The notes under the pieces were generated by a model. It had not been told where the DNA came from, ran no database searches, and saw only the letters and a list, made by a program, of their open reading frames with translations. The position numbers and the translations under genes are program-made. From Tigriopus japonicus (Eukaryota; Arthropoda; Copepoda; Harpacticoida; Harpacticidae), in the NCBI GenBank assembly GCA_010645155.1, contig CM021320.1, positions 5,594,724 through 5,658,723 on the forward strand: a stretch of 64,000 bases of DNA, in the 5' to 3' direction. Below are positions 1-12,900 of this stretch, piece after piece. Every line of letters begins with the position of its first letter. The first letter of the stretch is position 1.

Positions 1-921
1 ACTTTTTCACAGCCTCGGGCAGTTTCCTCACTGCCAACTATGAGTTCCAACTGAGGATCCACGATCGACGGTCCGAAAGGATCCACTATGGGTTCCAATT
101 TGTATGCCAAAGTTGGATCGCAGTCTTTCAAAAAGTTTTCCAAAAGCCCGATACGTTCGGATGTGGGCAAAATGAGCTCCCGGAGCTTTTTTGAGGCCAA
201 CATCTCGTTTTCGGTCACGCCAATGGTTAACGACTTCTCGGCCCTCAAAACCGCCTCAACCAGTAAAATCTTATGACCGGCATGGAGTCGATCGAACGTA
301 CCACCAATCACGACATGCTCAAACGACCTATCATCATGACCCTCGCCCACCCATTCATCGGTCTGAGTCTCTGCAAGAATATCAGTTCTCAAGTGCCTTC
401 CGATGGCCTTCAAAGCAAAAGGCCTTACTCGCATCGGGCTCAACCACGTCCAGACCTTCCCATTGAGCAGACCGAAAGGTGGGATGCCAAGCTTTCAAAT
501 AAGCGTCCATCACGGCGGATTCCGTGCAAGAAGGCGACACGAACATCTTCAGATTCGAGCCCAAAGATAATGATGATCCTTTGGATTTGAATCCGTGGAG
601 CAACAATCGTACATCGACCTCTGGAAAAGCGGCACTAGCTCCATAAACTCGTTTAGCCGCATGGATCACTTGTCCTCGTGATGGAACGCCCTCATGGACA
701 CGCTAGAATGGTTGGAAGGTCTTTGATTATGAGTAGTGAGATCAATGGAAGGAAGGAAAGAGCGTAACTACCAGATTTGGAGGAAGAATGTGGACATAGA
801 GTCGACTCAAATCGGCGAATCGTGATTGAAGTTGGGGTAAAAGTCCCCTGAGTTGGCGACCACTTTGAGCTAGGGGCGTGGTGAGCACCAGGAGAAGGGA
901 GGAGGCCGATGTGGGGGCCAT
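1..921 (-). CDS. COASY: Bifunctional coenzyme A synthase (PPAT-DPCK), 5' part, cut by window edge
   Basis: Makes CoA from 4'-phosphopantetheine: the PPAT domain adenylates it, then the DPCK domain (off the window) phosphorylates dephospho-CoA. Three exons are readable on the minus strand: 921-772 (50 aa, phase 0), 702-429 and 370-1. They are joined across introns of 69 bp (donor GTAGTT, acceptor TTCTAG) and 58 bp (donor GTAAGG, acceptor CTTGCAG), with reading phase kept. Exon 1 has the LLLVLTTPLAQSGRQL stretch and LYVHILPP, both recognisable from the animal COASY N-terminus. Exon 3 carries the nucleotidyltransferase signature GGTFDRLHAGHKILL and, further on, DPQLELIVGSEETARG, the end of the PPAT domain. 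The nucleotide-binding motif is canonical HxGH, whereas the human protein as I recall it has HNAH there. The start is the first ATG in frame with the conserved N-terminus. Family identity is very secure; exon borders are likely. Confidence 0.9.
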
Positions 922-2982
922 GACAAGACTCGGGTGTCGACCAAACGAAGAAACTCAGTGCATGACAGAAAGAATGAAATGTTCTGATAGGTTTGTTTGC
1001 TTTGGTTGTTTCAGCTGATCCGATAAGACACTCACTCCTTTTAGAGCCCAGATTTGAAAGGGACTTATTCACTGAGTGCACTAAGAAATCGCAAAATCTG
1101 GAACGGGGAGGATGGTTCAATCAAAATGTCACCCGTTTCCTTTTGAACATTTTTTTAACTCACACAGTTCCCACTTTTTAATGTCAAAATATAGTTCTAT
1201 AGAATGGCTCTTGAATTTTTTAAACATGATTGATTGAATTGCTTTAACAGATGAATGGTAGAAAAATATTAGAACTTGTTTTTCATTTTCAGTCAAATAT
1301 GGACGTGGAGCGTTTCAAAGAAAACCGTCATTTTTGTCCTCAAGATGCTTTTACCCTCAGATTAAGTCTCTTCATGAAAGATCCCAAATCACATCAACAA
1401 ATCTGTTGTCTGACTCCGCAAAAGCAAAAACACATACTTAGCTCCTGAAAAAAAGCATTCAATTTCTTTCTGGTTTTGATTTTGATTAAGGTTTTGGTTC
1501 AAAAAAGTTTTAAGGTCTTTTGTCACCAGAGCAAAAGGTTTAAGCACCATGATAAATATGTAAGGTTAAGATTTAGAAAAAAGCTCTATCTTGTTGTCAA
1601 TCAGACTCTTCCCTCCTATGAAAAAGCATTTGTTAGTAATTTTCTGTGTTCAGGAATTTCCCAAACTGTTAAAAGGTGAAATTCTGGGGAAAAGGCAAGG
1701 CATAAGAGATTCTTCTTTCTTTTATTTTTTTTATTTTTTCAGTTTTGAAGCAACACAGTAAAGTTTCTTGGAAGTCTCCAACAAACAATGAATAAGAGAG
1801 AGCTAGAATGTTTTCTTATTCTTTGATTGTGCTTGACCGGGATGTTCTAGCCATCAAATCACAGAAATTTATGTGAATAATGACGCCTAATCAGTTTTCT
1901 TGCTTTTGTCAAAAGGACACTTTTCTTCTTTGCTCCAAGCCCAAGAAAAAATGGAAAGTCACATTTGTTTTGTTTTTAAACCAGAATTTTATCTGCAATG
2001 GCTGTATGATTACAAATGAACGTATACTGAAAGATGTGTGACCACTTACGAAAATGAAATAATCGTTTTGAATAATGCAAATGTGAGCCCGGATGTACAC
2101 TTCTATTCTGAACCCAGTTTATTATCCTAAAACAATAAAAGGTTAGAATTTGATTTCCTGATCATACTCAATAAAAGTATTGAATCCACAGAAAGTAAGA
2201 TACAGGAGTAGAATTAGACGTGAATCTGTGTTTCTTTTAAGTCTACGGAAACTGAAAACATAAACATGATAGAGAAAAGTGTTTGGAGGCAAAAATGAAG
2301 CTCTTCTTTTTTGTATCCATAAGAAATTCTGAATTAGGAAACTTGGGATCTTCATCTCGAAGAATCAGATTTTGCGCGGCAACAATTACCAAACTCTTAC
2401 ACCCTAGTCAAGAACTTTTTCAGAGAATTTAATTTATCAGCCAAATTTTGTTTCAAAGTGGTAACATGAACGTACGCTTCGTTCGAGAAGTCGGAAAGTG
2501 TTGTATAACACGCTAAAATTGCGCCTCAGCCCCTGAAACAGTCAAGCTTCATTGAAAAACGTTCAAAGTTCTTTTTTCGGATTAAAGTTTCGCTTAATAT
2601 TACTCGTTTTGTACTTTCTGGTTCCATCTTGGCATGATTCTCACTCTGCACATTTTTTGGAAATGTTTTGAGTCTTGTTAACATTCTTAATGTGATTCTT
2701 GACCTTTTGCTCCAACTTCAATGGACGACGGATTTGGGAATGGTGATTCATTGGCGAACATACGTTGACCTCAAAGTGAAGTTTTTGATCCATTTTGAAC
2801 CAAGCCAGAGCAATTCTTTTCCATTAACATTGTATGTTTTTATTGGTTTCCAAGCCGGTTTTGAAACCATTTCTCACATTTAACCAACCATAGACTCCTT
2901 CAAGACGTTACCTGCCATTCTGTTCCAGCCCTGTCAAGTCCTGACTTGACCTACAAATTCGTCTGCTACCTAACAAAACAAA

Positions 2983-3177
2983 ATGATCCCCGAGGTCTCA
3001 CCAGTCTCCGTTTTGCGCCGCCGACTTGTGAACCCTGAGGACCCTGAGGACCAAGGCAACCGTCCCACTAAGCGAAGGTACTCACGCAATTCTCACAACA
3101 GTAGAGACGCTATCGCTAGACGGGGCCTAGAATTGGATCACAAGCCATTACCCTTGCTCCAGTTTCATTCTCGTTAG
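2983..3177 (+). other. Short ORF with good start context, possible first coding exon
   Basis: A 64-codon frame starts with an ATG preceded by an A-rich stretch (ACAAAATG), a favourable eukaryotic context. It begins MIPEVSPVSVLRRRLVNPED and is rich in Arg/Pro/Glu. A possible 5' splice site (GTACTC) follows the codons for TKR near 3079. Just downstream, another frame (about 3186-3396) reads a hydrophobic stretch, GPIVLVLVCLLV, but I could not join the two in phase with a plausible intron. I do not recognise the product. It could equally be noncoding. Confidence 0.2.
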
Positions 3178-6100
3178 CCCTTGGACCCATAGTATTAGTT
3201 CTAGTGTGCCTCCTCGTACATACACCTCCTGTACCGCTGCTTGGGTCCAGAGTCTACGTACTTCCTGAGGCAGAAATCCAACCTCAAGTTAGTCAGTCAG
3301 TCCTTGCAATACCTACTAGTGGCCTCATACTCTCTCAAGGTAGAAAGTGGAACGGCGACGAAAGACGAAGAAGGAACACAGGAAACTACAGTAACTGACA
3401 GAACTGGACGATGAATGCTTAGAGCGAGCTCGTGGGACAAGATTTCATCGAGAAAGCCCGACAGTGAACCGGAAAAAACGAATAATAATCATCACGTTCA
3501 TTCACCTGGTTCACCGTCTGGAGCCTACACAACATTCAAACGTTCTCTTTGTAGATTCTGTTAGTGTTGTTATTAAGCGAAAGTTGGGCTGCACAGAATG
3601 GGGTCAGACCTCGCACTTCAATTGTGACACTTGTGCGACTTCGAGCTCAAACCAGATGAGTTTTACGAGAAAAACAAAGTTGCCCGACCTGTGTGAGTGC
3701 ACCACGATCGTTCAAGTGTTCTAATCCTGATAAATGAAGCGTCAAATTGGCTTCACTGACTGATCGAGGGGTCTTCTTTGAGACCGAGCAACACGTTCCC
3801 TTTGTGTCTCCTTCCCTGTACTAGCTAGATCCCGAAAAGCTGCCAGATCGATTTGCATGAAGGCCAAGAGGCCTTCTTTGGGAACCAAGCCCATGGGGAA
3901 CCTGATGGTATGTCCTGTTAAGGTGGAGGGATCCCTTGGAGATTTCTGGCTCGCATCCTCGTATCCCAGGAGAATTAATTACCTCGTGAATATAGGGTGA
4001 TTCATCTTTTGGTCCATATCTGTATCGAATTGCCGCGAAGAAAGCGAGAACACGGGGTAAGTACAAACATGTCTTTAATATTCTGATCAAAAGTTTTGCC
4101 AATGAGGTATCATTAATGCTATCAGTGGTTGAACCAAAAGCGACAGAAATGGGAAGGACATGGAATGATCGGATTTTGGGGATACTGTCCAATTTGTCAA
4201 GGTTCTTTGTTGAGGTGAATTGCGATTCCTCCGAATCGACCTCTAATCTTTTGAACGAGTCTGATTTCTAAACAATGTGTCATGAACACTTTTCAAAACA
4301 AGTGATTGAATGCTGTAATCGAGCACTGAAATTCAAGTTATTTCCCAGATGTGAGAGCTTGGCTTTGAAAAAGATATATCCAGTTTCTAGGCAAATCTTC
4401 TGAATGAACAAAGTCGGAGGGAGGGAGGCGGTAAATTTGCAAGAAAATCGTTTTGGAGCCCCGCAATAAAATGCAAATACGATTGAACAGAATCTCAGCA
4501 TTACTCTTACAGAAGATTTATCACCCTTTGGTGGCCTCAAAGTGCCAAGGACTTCTTGGAATTGGACGTCTTGTTGGAATTCATTTTTGGCTCTGATTTT
4601 CAGAAATTGTTCAAGATTACTTCGAGTCTCTAATTGTAGTGCAACCCCACACATTTCATTCAAAGAATTTGATAGCGGTTCATGGACAGTTACGTAAATG
4701 CTCAAATTGGTTGCTGGAAATATCTAAAGCTAAAAAGAATGAAATTGGATGCCTTGTGTGAAAAACATTTGGACTGATACGTAAGACCCTAAGTAGAACA
4801 GAATCGACAAAGAATAATTATAAATTTTGAATAGAACATTTGATCGCTTTTTCCTGTGTCGCAAAACGACAAGTCGGCAAAAACTAATGCCAACGCAAAA
4901 GCAGTATTTAACTCATCACTCATCAGGTTCAAACTTATGACGAGGAGCATTGAAATGTAGTACAATAATTGTAGTTTGATTCCTCTCATTTTTTCACGGT
5001 TTCCATCCAATTATCGTCAGATTTCTAAGAATGCCATTGACACAATAAAAAGAAAAGTTAAAGACAGTTTATAAAGTCGTTCTGTGTTCCAGAATAAGTA
5101 TAGTGAGATATTCTCAGCTTGATTGCTTTTTTGGCAAAAAACTACTTGAAATTGAATAAGATTTAATATCGACCCGGATTATTGGTCGAAGAAACCTTTG
5201 TCGTAACCGTGGCAAAGAAAAATTTCAAGCCAGTTGTGTTTACGTAATGAGTGCCTAAATTCAGGGAGAAGTATTTGAAAAGAATGTGCAGTATGCAGTC
5301 ATTATAATTTGACCTCTCATTGGTTCATATTGTTAAGAAGTTCTGGCCCGAATCTTTTGAAAAGCGTGCTTAAACGAAGTCGTTGAACTTTGTGTCCAAT
5401 TTCATTCTGCAATGCCATAACCAGATTGGTTCATCTGTCTCGTTTTTCCATAGTAACTCGCACAAACCATATTCTGGCTCTTGAGCGGAATTTTCAACGC
5501 CAAACTAGTGTATTCTGTGTTCAATTCCTTTGAGAAGCCTTTTTTTCCTTTTGTCGTAATCCTATTCTTGAACGGCCTTGCAAAAATGACCGGTCTTTAG
5601 CCTCTTTGTTCGCTGACTTCTCGTTTTTCTCTTTGAAAATCATTAGTGCTCTTAAGGAAAAAACGATCCCAAGTGCATGAAAGCGGTGCATTTTTGACAG
5701 AAGTGACCTAAAGGCCAGATTTTATGATCTCGACAAAGTCATGTTTTGAATTCTCATCCCTCTTTAAAGCCTGGAGTCTCTTTTGAGGGTTTTCAAAAAC
5801 CTTACAATACAACTTTTGGGACTTTTCAACACCTTAAAGTATGTCTAGGCAAACAATCCAAGGCACAGATAGAAGCTTTCCATAACAAAAAACCTACTCA
5901 AGAAAAGAACTTTACAAAAAAGGATTTGTTCCATTTTTGTCGTAGAAAAAGCAATGACGTCTACCTTTGACTCCGACAAGCCAATGAATTCAACACTTTT
6001 CTTGGTCTTGTAGCTCTCTGATTGAAATCGCGTTCAAATTACCCGCTTTTCGTTCATGCATGCTTTGATTGACGTATTAGATAATTGTTCATCAGAAACG

Positions 6101-6271
6101 GTTTCTCAATGAAGAAGTAGGTGTGTGTTAGTGCAAAACACTTTGCATATGAACACACACTCGCGCATCCTTGCCAAATATTCTCCTGGATGATTGAAGT
6201 AAACGCCTTGATCTACCTCCAAAGGAGCCACAACGTCCTACCAACCATCGTGTCTTTAGATAGACATCAGG

Positions 6272-6290
6272 CATCCATCCATCCATCCAT
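6272..6290. repeat. (CATC)n microsatellite
   Basis: A short tetranucleotide run of about five CATC units in the COASY/receptor spacer. A degenerate GACT-type run follows at about 6443-6496. Confidence 0.8.
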
Positions 6291-7034
6291 TGGAATCATT
6301 ATTTCCAACTCAGCCAGGTTCTATTACTCTTGGCCAGTTTGGAAGCCACCCTACTTCGTCTCCATGCATACCTTTGGCGTAAATTCCAGTTGGTTTGGAG
6401 CAAGGTTTGCGCCCTCAACACCATCCGTAGCATTCAAATCCTTGACTGACTAAGTGACTAACTAACAAACAGACTGACAGACTGACTGACTAACCAGGAC
6501 AAGACGGAAACCCCAGGTTCGTCAGCATTTAGCCATCCCTGTTGTTGTTGTCGGATTCTGAAACTGTATTTGTCGCTCGGCTTGGGCTTCATTGATGCCT
6601 CTTTTTTCCTCCACACTCCACATGTCTCGAACATTAGAACTAGGACTGACTACATGTACCTACCACCTCCTGGTATGCACATAGATCGTCGTTTTTCGTC
6701 TTCGTCGTCATACTTGCTTGAACTCGATTCCCCGTTGTTCTAGGACGACGACCGAGTCACACATTTTGGCCGCGTCTTCGTTCGTTGCCGAATCCAGAGG
6801 GAGCTTGCTCCATCAACTCATCGTGGATAGATTCGAATGTGTGTTTCAACTTTATCCCATTTAGACACACATGAAGAGTCGTCGAGCTTGCTGCCCGTGG
6901 TCGCGGTTAGCACACGGCATGGTGTGCATGTGTGTAAGTGTACAAGCTCGTATTTGAGTGCGTCGAGTTGTTCGGGGTTTTGAACGAATCGAACTTCAAA
7001 CATCCTTCTTGTTCGGGGAGTGTGGCTTATCAAA

Positions 7035-7139
7035 CGAGTAGGACGAGGAAAAGAAGGACGGGATTGAAGAAGAAAAAGAAGAAGGCGGAGAACGAACGAG
7101 GAGGAGAGAAGAAGAACAAGAAGAAGAAGGAGAAGGAAT
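7035..7139. repeat. Purine-rich (GAA/GAG) tract
   Basis: About 105 bases of almost pure A/G on the plus strand, GAAGAAGAA-like. It creates long but meaningless Lys/Glu-rich (plus) and Leu/Ser-rich (minus) open frames on both strands. It lies in the spacer upstream of the receptor gene. It may be a GAGA-type or nucleosome-excluding element, but that is inference. Confidence 0.7.
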
Positions 7140-9998
7140 GGAGTGTGAGTGTGCGTAGATGTGCGAGGCTGTATGTGCTCAAATTCTCCGCTACAATTGT
7201 TCAAGCACTCGTGGAGGAACAACACGTCAAGAAGTCGACCCATCCTCATGATTCAGTGCTAATTTCAAGGATCGGCATGTTGTTTCGTGAATACCTGACT
7301 CACTTTTGAGTACCTAGCCAGAGCCCCAGGGTTCACGGGAAAAAAGTGATAAGACAATCAGTTCTCGGCGATCATTTGCGTTGACAAGAAGAATGCATTA
7401 TGAATGATCTTATCCGTCTCCATTCAGGAGTGACAATGACGAACCAACTTCAAGACGCACCTTTGTGAGTGAGCCCACACGTGTGATGTAAAGGTTGGTC
7501 ATCATGATTGTGTCCTCCATGCTCCCACAACAATTGATTAACCTACCCATCGTCTCTTCAAGGATGATTCCATACCCGATCTTGAGGGGGAGATAAATAA
7601 AAAGCACGTTCAAAGAGAGATCTTTAGGGTACAACAACATCAAAAACTTGTCCGCGCACCGCTTCATGCATCCAGCAGGACTTCTTTCTCTTCGAATGTG
7701 AGTTTTTGACGACTTTTGCCCATTTACAGAAAAGCTTCATCTAGCCCTCTGGCCCCTAAAAAGCCAACACATTCCCATAATAGAGCCAGCATACAATTAA
7801 TGGACTGTTGCTTCCCTCCCCGAGATGAAACTGGGTCAGTTAAGCCTTTTTCATCTCTCTCCTCATTCATTCACTCACTCATCTGAGGATATTTTCCCTC
7901 AAAATGAGCCCAAATTGACGATGGCAAGATTCATGCCCAGTTCTCGAAAAAAGGATCTAGATTGATATCCTCGGTACTGAAGTGGTCTCTGAGATGTTCC
8001 ATTCTTCTCCTCAACTTCAAAGGGTCACTGTTAGTCACTCACGAAGCCTACAACGAAGAAGCTACAAGGCGTTATTGCCTAAAGTGGAAATAGTGGAAGG
8101 AAAAAGTGCCGCATTAGGAGTTGGGAACCTCTTCTTGGGGTGTGATTTGTTAGACCATTTATCAACTTGGATCAAGTAGATGTCATATGTTGCTGGCACG
8201 ACACTTTCTGTAAGCCATTTGCCCACCAGGAGGGTCCCCATTGACTTGGGGTAACCTTAAAGCGAAAGGAAAAATATCTGGAACGATCTCATATTGATAT
8301 CTGACCGTCAAGAGTGGAACGGGGAGAGGGCGACACCAGATTGGCCCATGGATCCACTTATTTTTTCTGGATGCCCCAAGACTCAATCCAAGTGACATGT
8401 TTGTTCAGCACTCAAAACTGTAGGGCTCTTGGGGCAAATATTGGCGAAAGCACAAATTGGAAGAAAACACAAACACTCGAGCTTGACCACAGAGTTAGGA
8501 ATGAAAATGAGAATGAGATAAAATGTGGACATTCGAAGTGGCTTCACATTTTCCTTGGCTTTGGCATTTCTTGGAAGTCGAGGTGAAGTCAGTGTTTAGT
8601 ATTGGTATGGGAAAACGATTCCCAAGTCAGTCAGTGTTCGTATGCAGTAGCGTGCTCGGTGACAATCATGGCCATAAATTTGTTGTCAAAGCCGCATGTC
8701 TTTGTGGTAAATGTTGAGAGCACTCTAGTAATGGAATCATTTCCTCCTTCAACACAATTTATGGAATCTAGCCGCCGCAAAAGACTTACAAAACCAAAAT
8801 CTCTCACTCCCCTTGTGTAGCTTTCATGCATTCAGAAAAAGATGGACGGATGAAATTTAGGCACAAAGTTAGGCAGGAAGATTACCGATTTTGATGTCTG
8901 GGTCGTCATTGATTACTTTACGACCCCTCCTGCTAAACCTTCGTAGGTAGTCTGGGCACATTGGCACGGACGTACTATACTTTATACATGTACATGTAAT
9001 CCAGGCACTTTTGGAGCACACCAGTCATAAAAGCAAATAAAGCAAATCCCATCGACGATCATAAACACAGACCTTCGTTTCTAACTTTCATCAATCACCG
9101 ACAGCCTTGCATTGATGTTGTTTCATAAAAATCGAGAAACGGAGCAACCCACGTGGTTACTACATTTTACGATCGAGTGTAGACAAAGCTTTATTCAAAA
9201 GACAGACACTTGAAAATAGCTTTTGGGTAGACACTGCAGTTAATTTATGGACAAATAATATTTCATAGTAGTTCAAACCGATTTAAAGTTTAGCGATTCG
9301 TTCTGGCAAATTATTTTGTTCACCGCTTTGGTTGCACGTTTTCAATAAATTGATGATCAGCGCATTTATGCACCAAAACTCTTTTGAATGTGTTTTTTGT
9401 TAAAATTGGGGCAATTAGAAAGTTCAAAGAGAAAATTGAAACAAAGTTTGGCTTTTAAAATTCTTGCAAGTTGCAAAATGATATGATGGATAGAATTGTA
9501 AAGTTAAATCGTCAACACTGACCCAACTTAAAATTCGTCTAAAATTGTTATTTATTATTGACTTTTTTTGCCCAAAAGAGACACCGTAAACGGGTTTGAA
9601 TAAGTGCCAAATTTATCGTGATGGATAGTATGTAAAAGGGGAAAAGGTCGTATTTCAGGGTAAATAAGTTTGAATGACGGAGTGTAATCAAACGAGGGTG
9701 ATAAACGTCACATGATAACAGGGAAAAATTCTCTGTACTCCTCCCTGGATGACTAGTCTCGTTTGTTTCGTCATTTTGTAAGGATTGCTGCCCCTTAAAC
9801 TGGGACGCAGAAGCCCAGAAAAGTTTTGTTGTCCATTATGCAAGGCTTCATTTGATGAAGTTCTTGATGAAGTCCCCATTTCCAGCGAGCAAATGTTATC
9901 TTTCACTATTTCTCTCATTCCAGATGAGGCGATCACTCGCTCACCCTCAGGGAATTGTTTCTGGCGTGAGTTCCAATTACCCAAGGACACTTCAGGTC

Positions 9999-12900
9999 AT
10001 GGTTACCATCCATGGTCTTTGCATCGTGTTCTTGGCCATCTCAGTCTCGAGTATTCAAGGCAATTTCTTGCCCAATGTGGAATCGGAAGTGGAAGCTTGT
10101 CTCCATTTGCCAAATCCGCTTTCGGAATCGTGCATTTGCTCGGAATTGGAGCAGGGTCCAAATGGAGATGGAGGAGGTGTGGAACTGGCCTGTAAGCGGC
10201 TTAACAGCACCGCCAGTTTTCATTTGGACTCCATCTCTCAATCGGGAGAAGTGGAGACCAACGCTATTAATGATATCCAGACGAACAGTGCTCAACACTA
10301 CCGTGAGCTTCTCCGACAGAACTTGAAGGAGGTCCTCATTCGTGACAGTGATTTGAAGGTCTTAAAGTTGTCAGATTTTAGTGTTTACCCGAACTTGAGG
10401 AAGCTGTCCGTTACCCAATCAAGGGTGGTGAAGGTTGAAAATCCTGTGCGTTTACCCAATCTCGTCAGCTTAGACTTGTCCGGGAACAAATTGCGCTTCT
10501 TCGGGCTCGATTTCCAGCGCTTACCTCAACTTCAAGGCCTTAATTTGAGCCACAATGCAATGCAAGATATGGAACCCAAATTGAATGAGACAAGGCTGAA
10601 CACTCTCGATCTCTCCTCGAATCAATTCAATGAGGACATCAAACCACATATCTTAACCAGCCTTCCTGATACTCTGCAAAGTCTGGACATTTCGGGTACG
10701 TGCTAAAAGCTATTTCTACTCATCCTTCAAAGCATCAAGTGTTAAGTGGCCTCTTTCAATTCCTTCAAAGAATACTCACTCGCTCAGAAATAATGGGCAT
10801 TGAGACAAGAGAAAGAAAATGCATCTCAATCTTGATCCTTGAACGAACCATCTTAGTCTTAAGATGTGGGGTCAGAGATATGATCAGTGACGGGCTTGAT
10901 TCGATGAGTTATTGCTTTCTCTGCCTTTTTTCGGAACACATGAGCTTTCTTTGCTCACGAAAAGAGCCATTGTGAGCTAAACGTTCCGAGGTCGATGATA
11001 ATGACATTACGTTTATTTTGTTCCGACACCTTGACATGGCACAGTTCCTTTGCCATACATTTATTTAGGCATCTGCTTGTGAAAGACTCACTCAAGGATT
11101 TTTGTGTGCCCACTAGGCTAACTTCGACAGTCCCTTAGATCCACGATCGAGATTGCTTTCATTCATTAATATCGGCCCAGACAAACTTTTCTTGTTCCCC
11201 AATATCTCGGAGCTTATGATGTACTCCGTTTATCTTCTGGTTCTTTCCATTCGGGATAACGGGTTAGATCATGGTTAACCAATGTTGTCAAATAATAATG
11301 GGAATTTCCTTATACGTATTGCTTTTTCGAGCTCCTTGGTATTGTCTGCTACCTATTCCTCCAATGAGCTCAAAAATGCCGTTGCATTTTACAACCCGGA
11401 TCCCATCAAATCCAGAATCAACGGCGGCTTCAATTTTCCAAATGGAACTTACCTTTTTTTGACAGATGGCATTGACAAGTCACTCATGCGGTTTAATATC
11501 CAGAATGCTTATGCCTCTTCTCTCCTTTCCTTTGCCTCAGATAATAAGTGGATATGTGCCCCGAAATTGTCCTGGATCTACAGCTGGTCGGAGCCATACC
11601 TCAAGGCCTCCATTCTGCAGAATGTGTCAGGCACCCGGTGCCGCTACATGGACTCCAAATATGATGGGCAGTTGTTCTTAGTTATGGAGTATTACTCCAA
11701 GTATGTGATTCCGTCTTGCCCCACCAAGGATAATTGCTCGTGTGCTCTTACCTCGGTCCAAGAGAAATTGGTCCATGCCCGGGAACGCTTCTACTCGGTG
11801 GAAGTCAGCTGTGTTGGAGGAGGATTATCTCATTTTCCCAAACTACCAAAGCACACGCGAACCGTGGATTTGTCCCAAAACAAGGTTAGTCGAGCACAGA
11901 AAAATAGGTTCAGACGGAATATAGAGGTTCTTACATGGTCGGTAGGCCTTGGAATGTCGTGAAATAAATGATAACATTTTCCTCAAGTTTTAGTGAAGCA
12001 ATTCACGTAATCTAAGTACCTGTACAATACTTACCTTAATTTATGAAAAGTAAGCCGTTGCGAAACATTACGAACTCATTCAAAGTAGACTCGGTTCATC
12101 TACTATTATACCCTTGAGGGTAATTTAAGCCAACTTCAGCTCATGAACTAGATGCAGAGTCTCTTTAAAGTTGACAATGCCAGAACCAGAACCATGACAA
12201 TGCACGGAGGATCCAGGAGCGATGATCCAGTGCTTAATTTAGACATGGACAACAAAGCTTACATATTCTACTACGTACTCTAGTATGGCAAAAGCGAAAA
12301 GCAACGTTATCAAGACCCTCACTTGGGTGCCTTGTGAGTGTTTCTCCATGGGACATTGAGTTCATTAGAGTGGCTCTTCCCGAGCACAACACGATCAACG
12401 AGGGAGACAGAGATCGTTTCCTCATTCAAAGTGAAAGTGGGACGAACTCAGCCAAGCCCTAAGAAACCATTATTCACACTGAACTTGGATTCTCAAACTG
12501 AACTGAAACTGAACAAACTGTGCTTGAAGCACAATGGCACAAAAGAGAGATTCCATCAGCCTCTAAAGCTTTTCATTATTCGAAATCCACTCGAACGAGT
12601 TGCTGATGTCATTAAGATTTTGATCCCAGATGCGCTTTGGAACTATTTTCCGGAGAAAGAGTGAACATCTTTAGGAGCATCGACTTAAGGTTTCCATTAT
12701 TTCTGTCTGTTCCAGACACCGATGACTCCTTACCTAAGCCAACTTATTTCCCCTCTCTCTCTTTGTCTCTTCTTTGCAGCTTAATAGCAGATCTTTCTCG
12801 TTCCTGAAAGTCGAGGAACACAATTATAAGGATGTGGACAATCTCACATTAGACAAGAATCGGCTTCAGACTCTGCCTGAAAAACTTTTGGACATGAAAC

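Larger units (their letters stand above)
922..9923. other. 9 kb spacer between COASY and the Toll-type receptor, no supported gene
   Basis: The flanking genes are divergent, so this interval contains both promoters. No open frame here has a recognisable domain. Most is AT-rich, but about 2900-3760 and 6150-7300 are richer in GC and look different from their surroundings. These are candidates for untranslated first exons of the receptor gene, whose coding part begins right behind a good 3' splice site at 9923. Short simple repeats occur at 6272-6290, 6443-6496 and 7035-7139. Confidence 0.5.

Noticed and set aside
692..1120. 142-codon minus-strand open frame overlapping COASY exon 1
   Set aside because: It runs through the COASY donor and intron in a different frame; the conserved COASY N-terminus is in the other frame.
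6818..7309. Long overlapping open frames on both strands
   Set aside because: They are produced by the purine tract; the peptides are low-complexity Lys/Glu or Leu/Ser runs.
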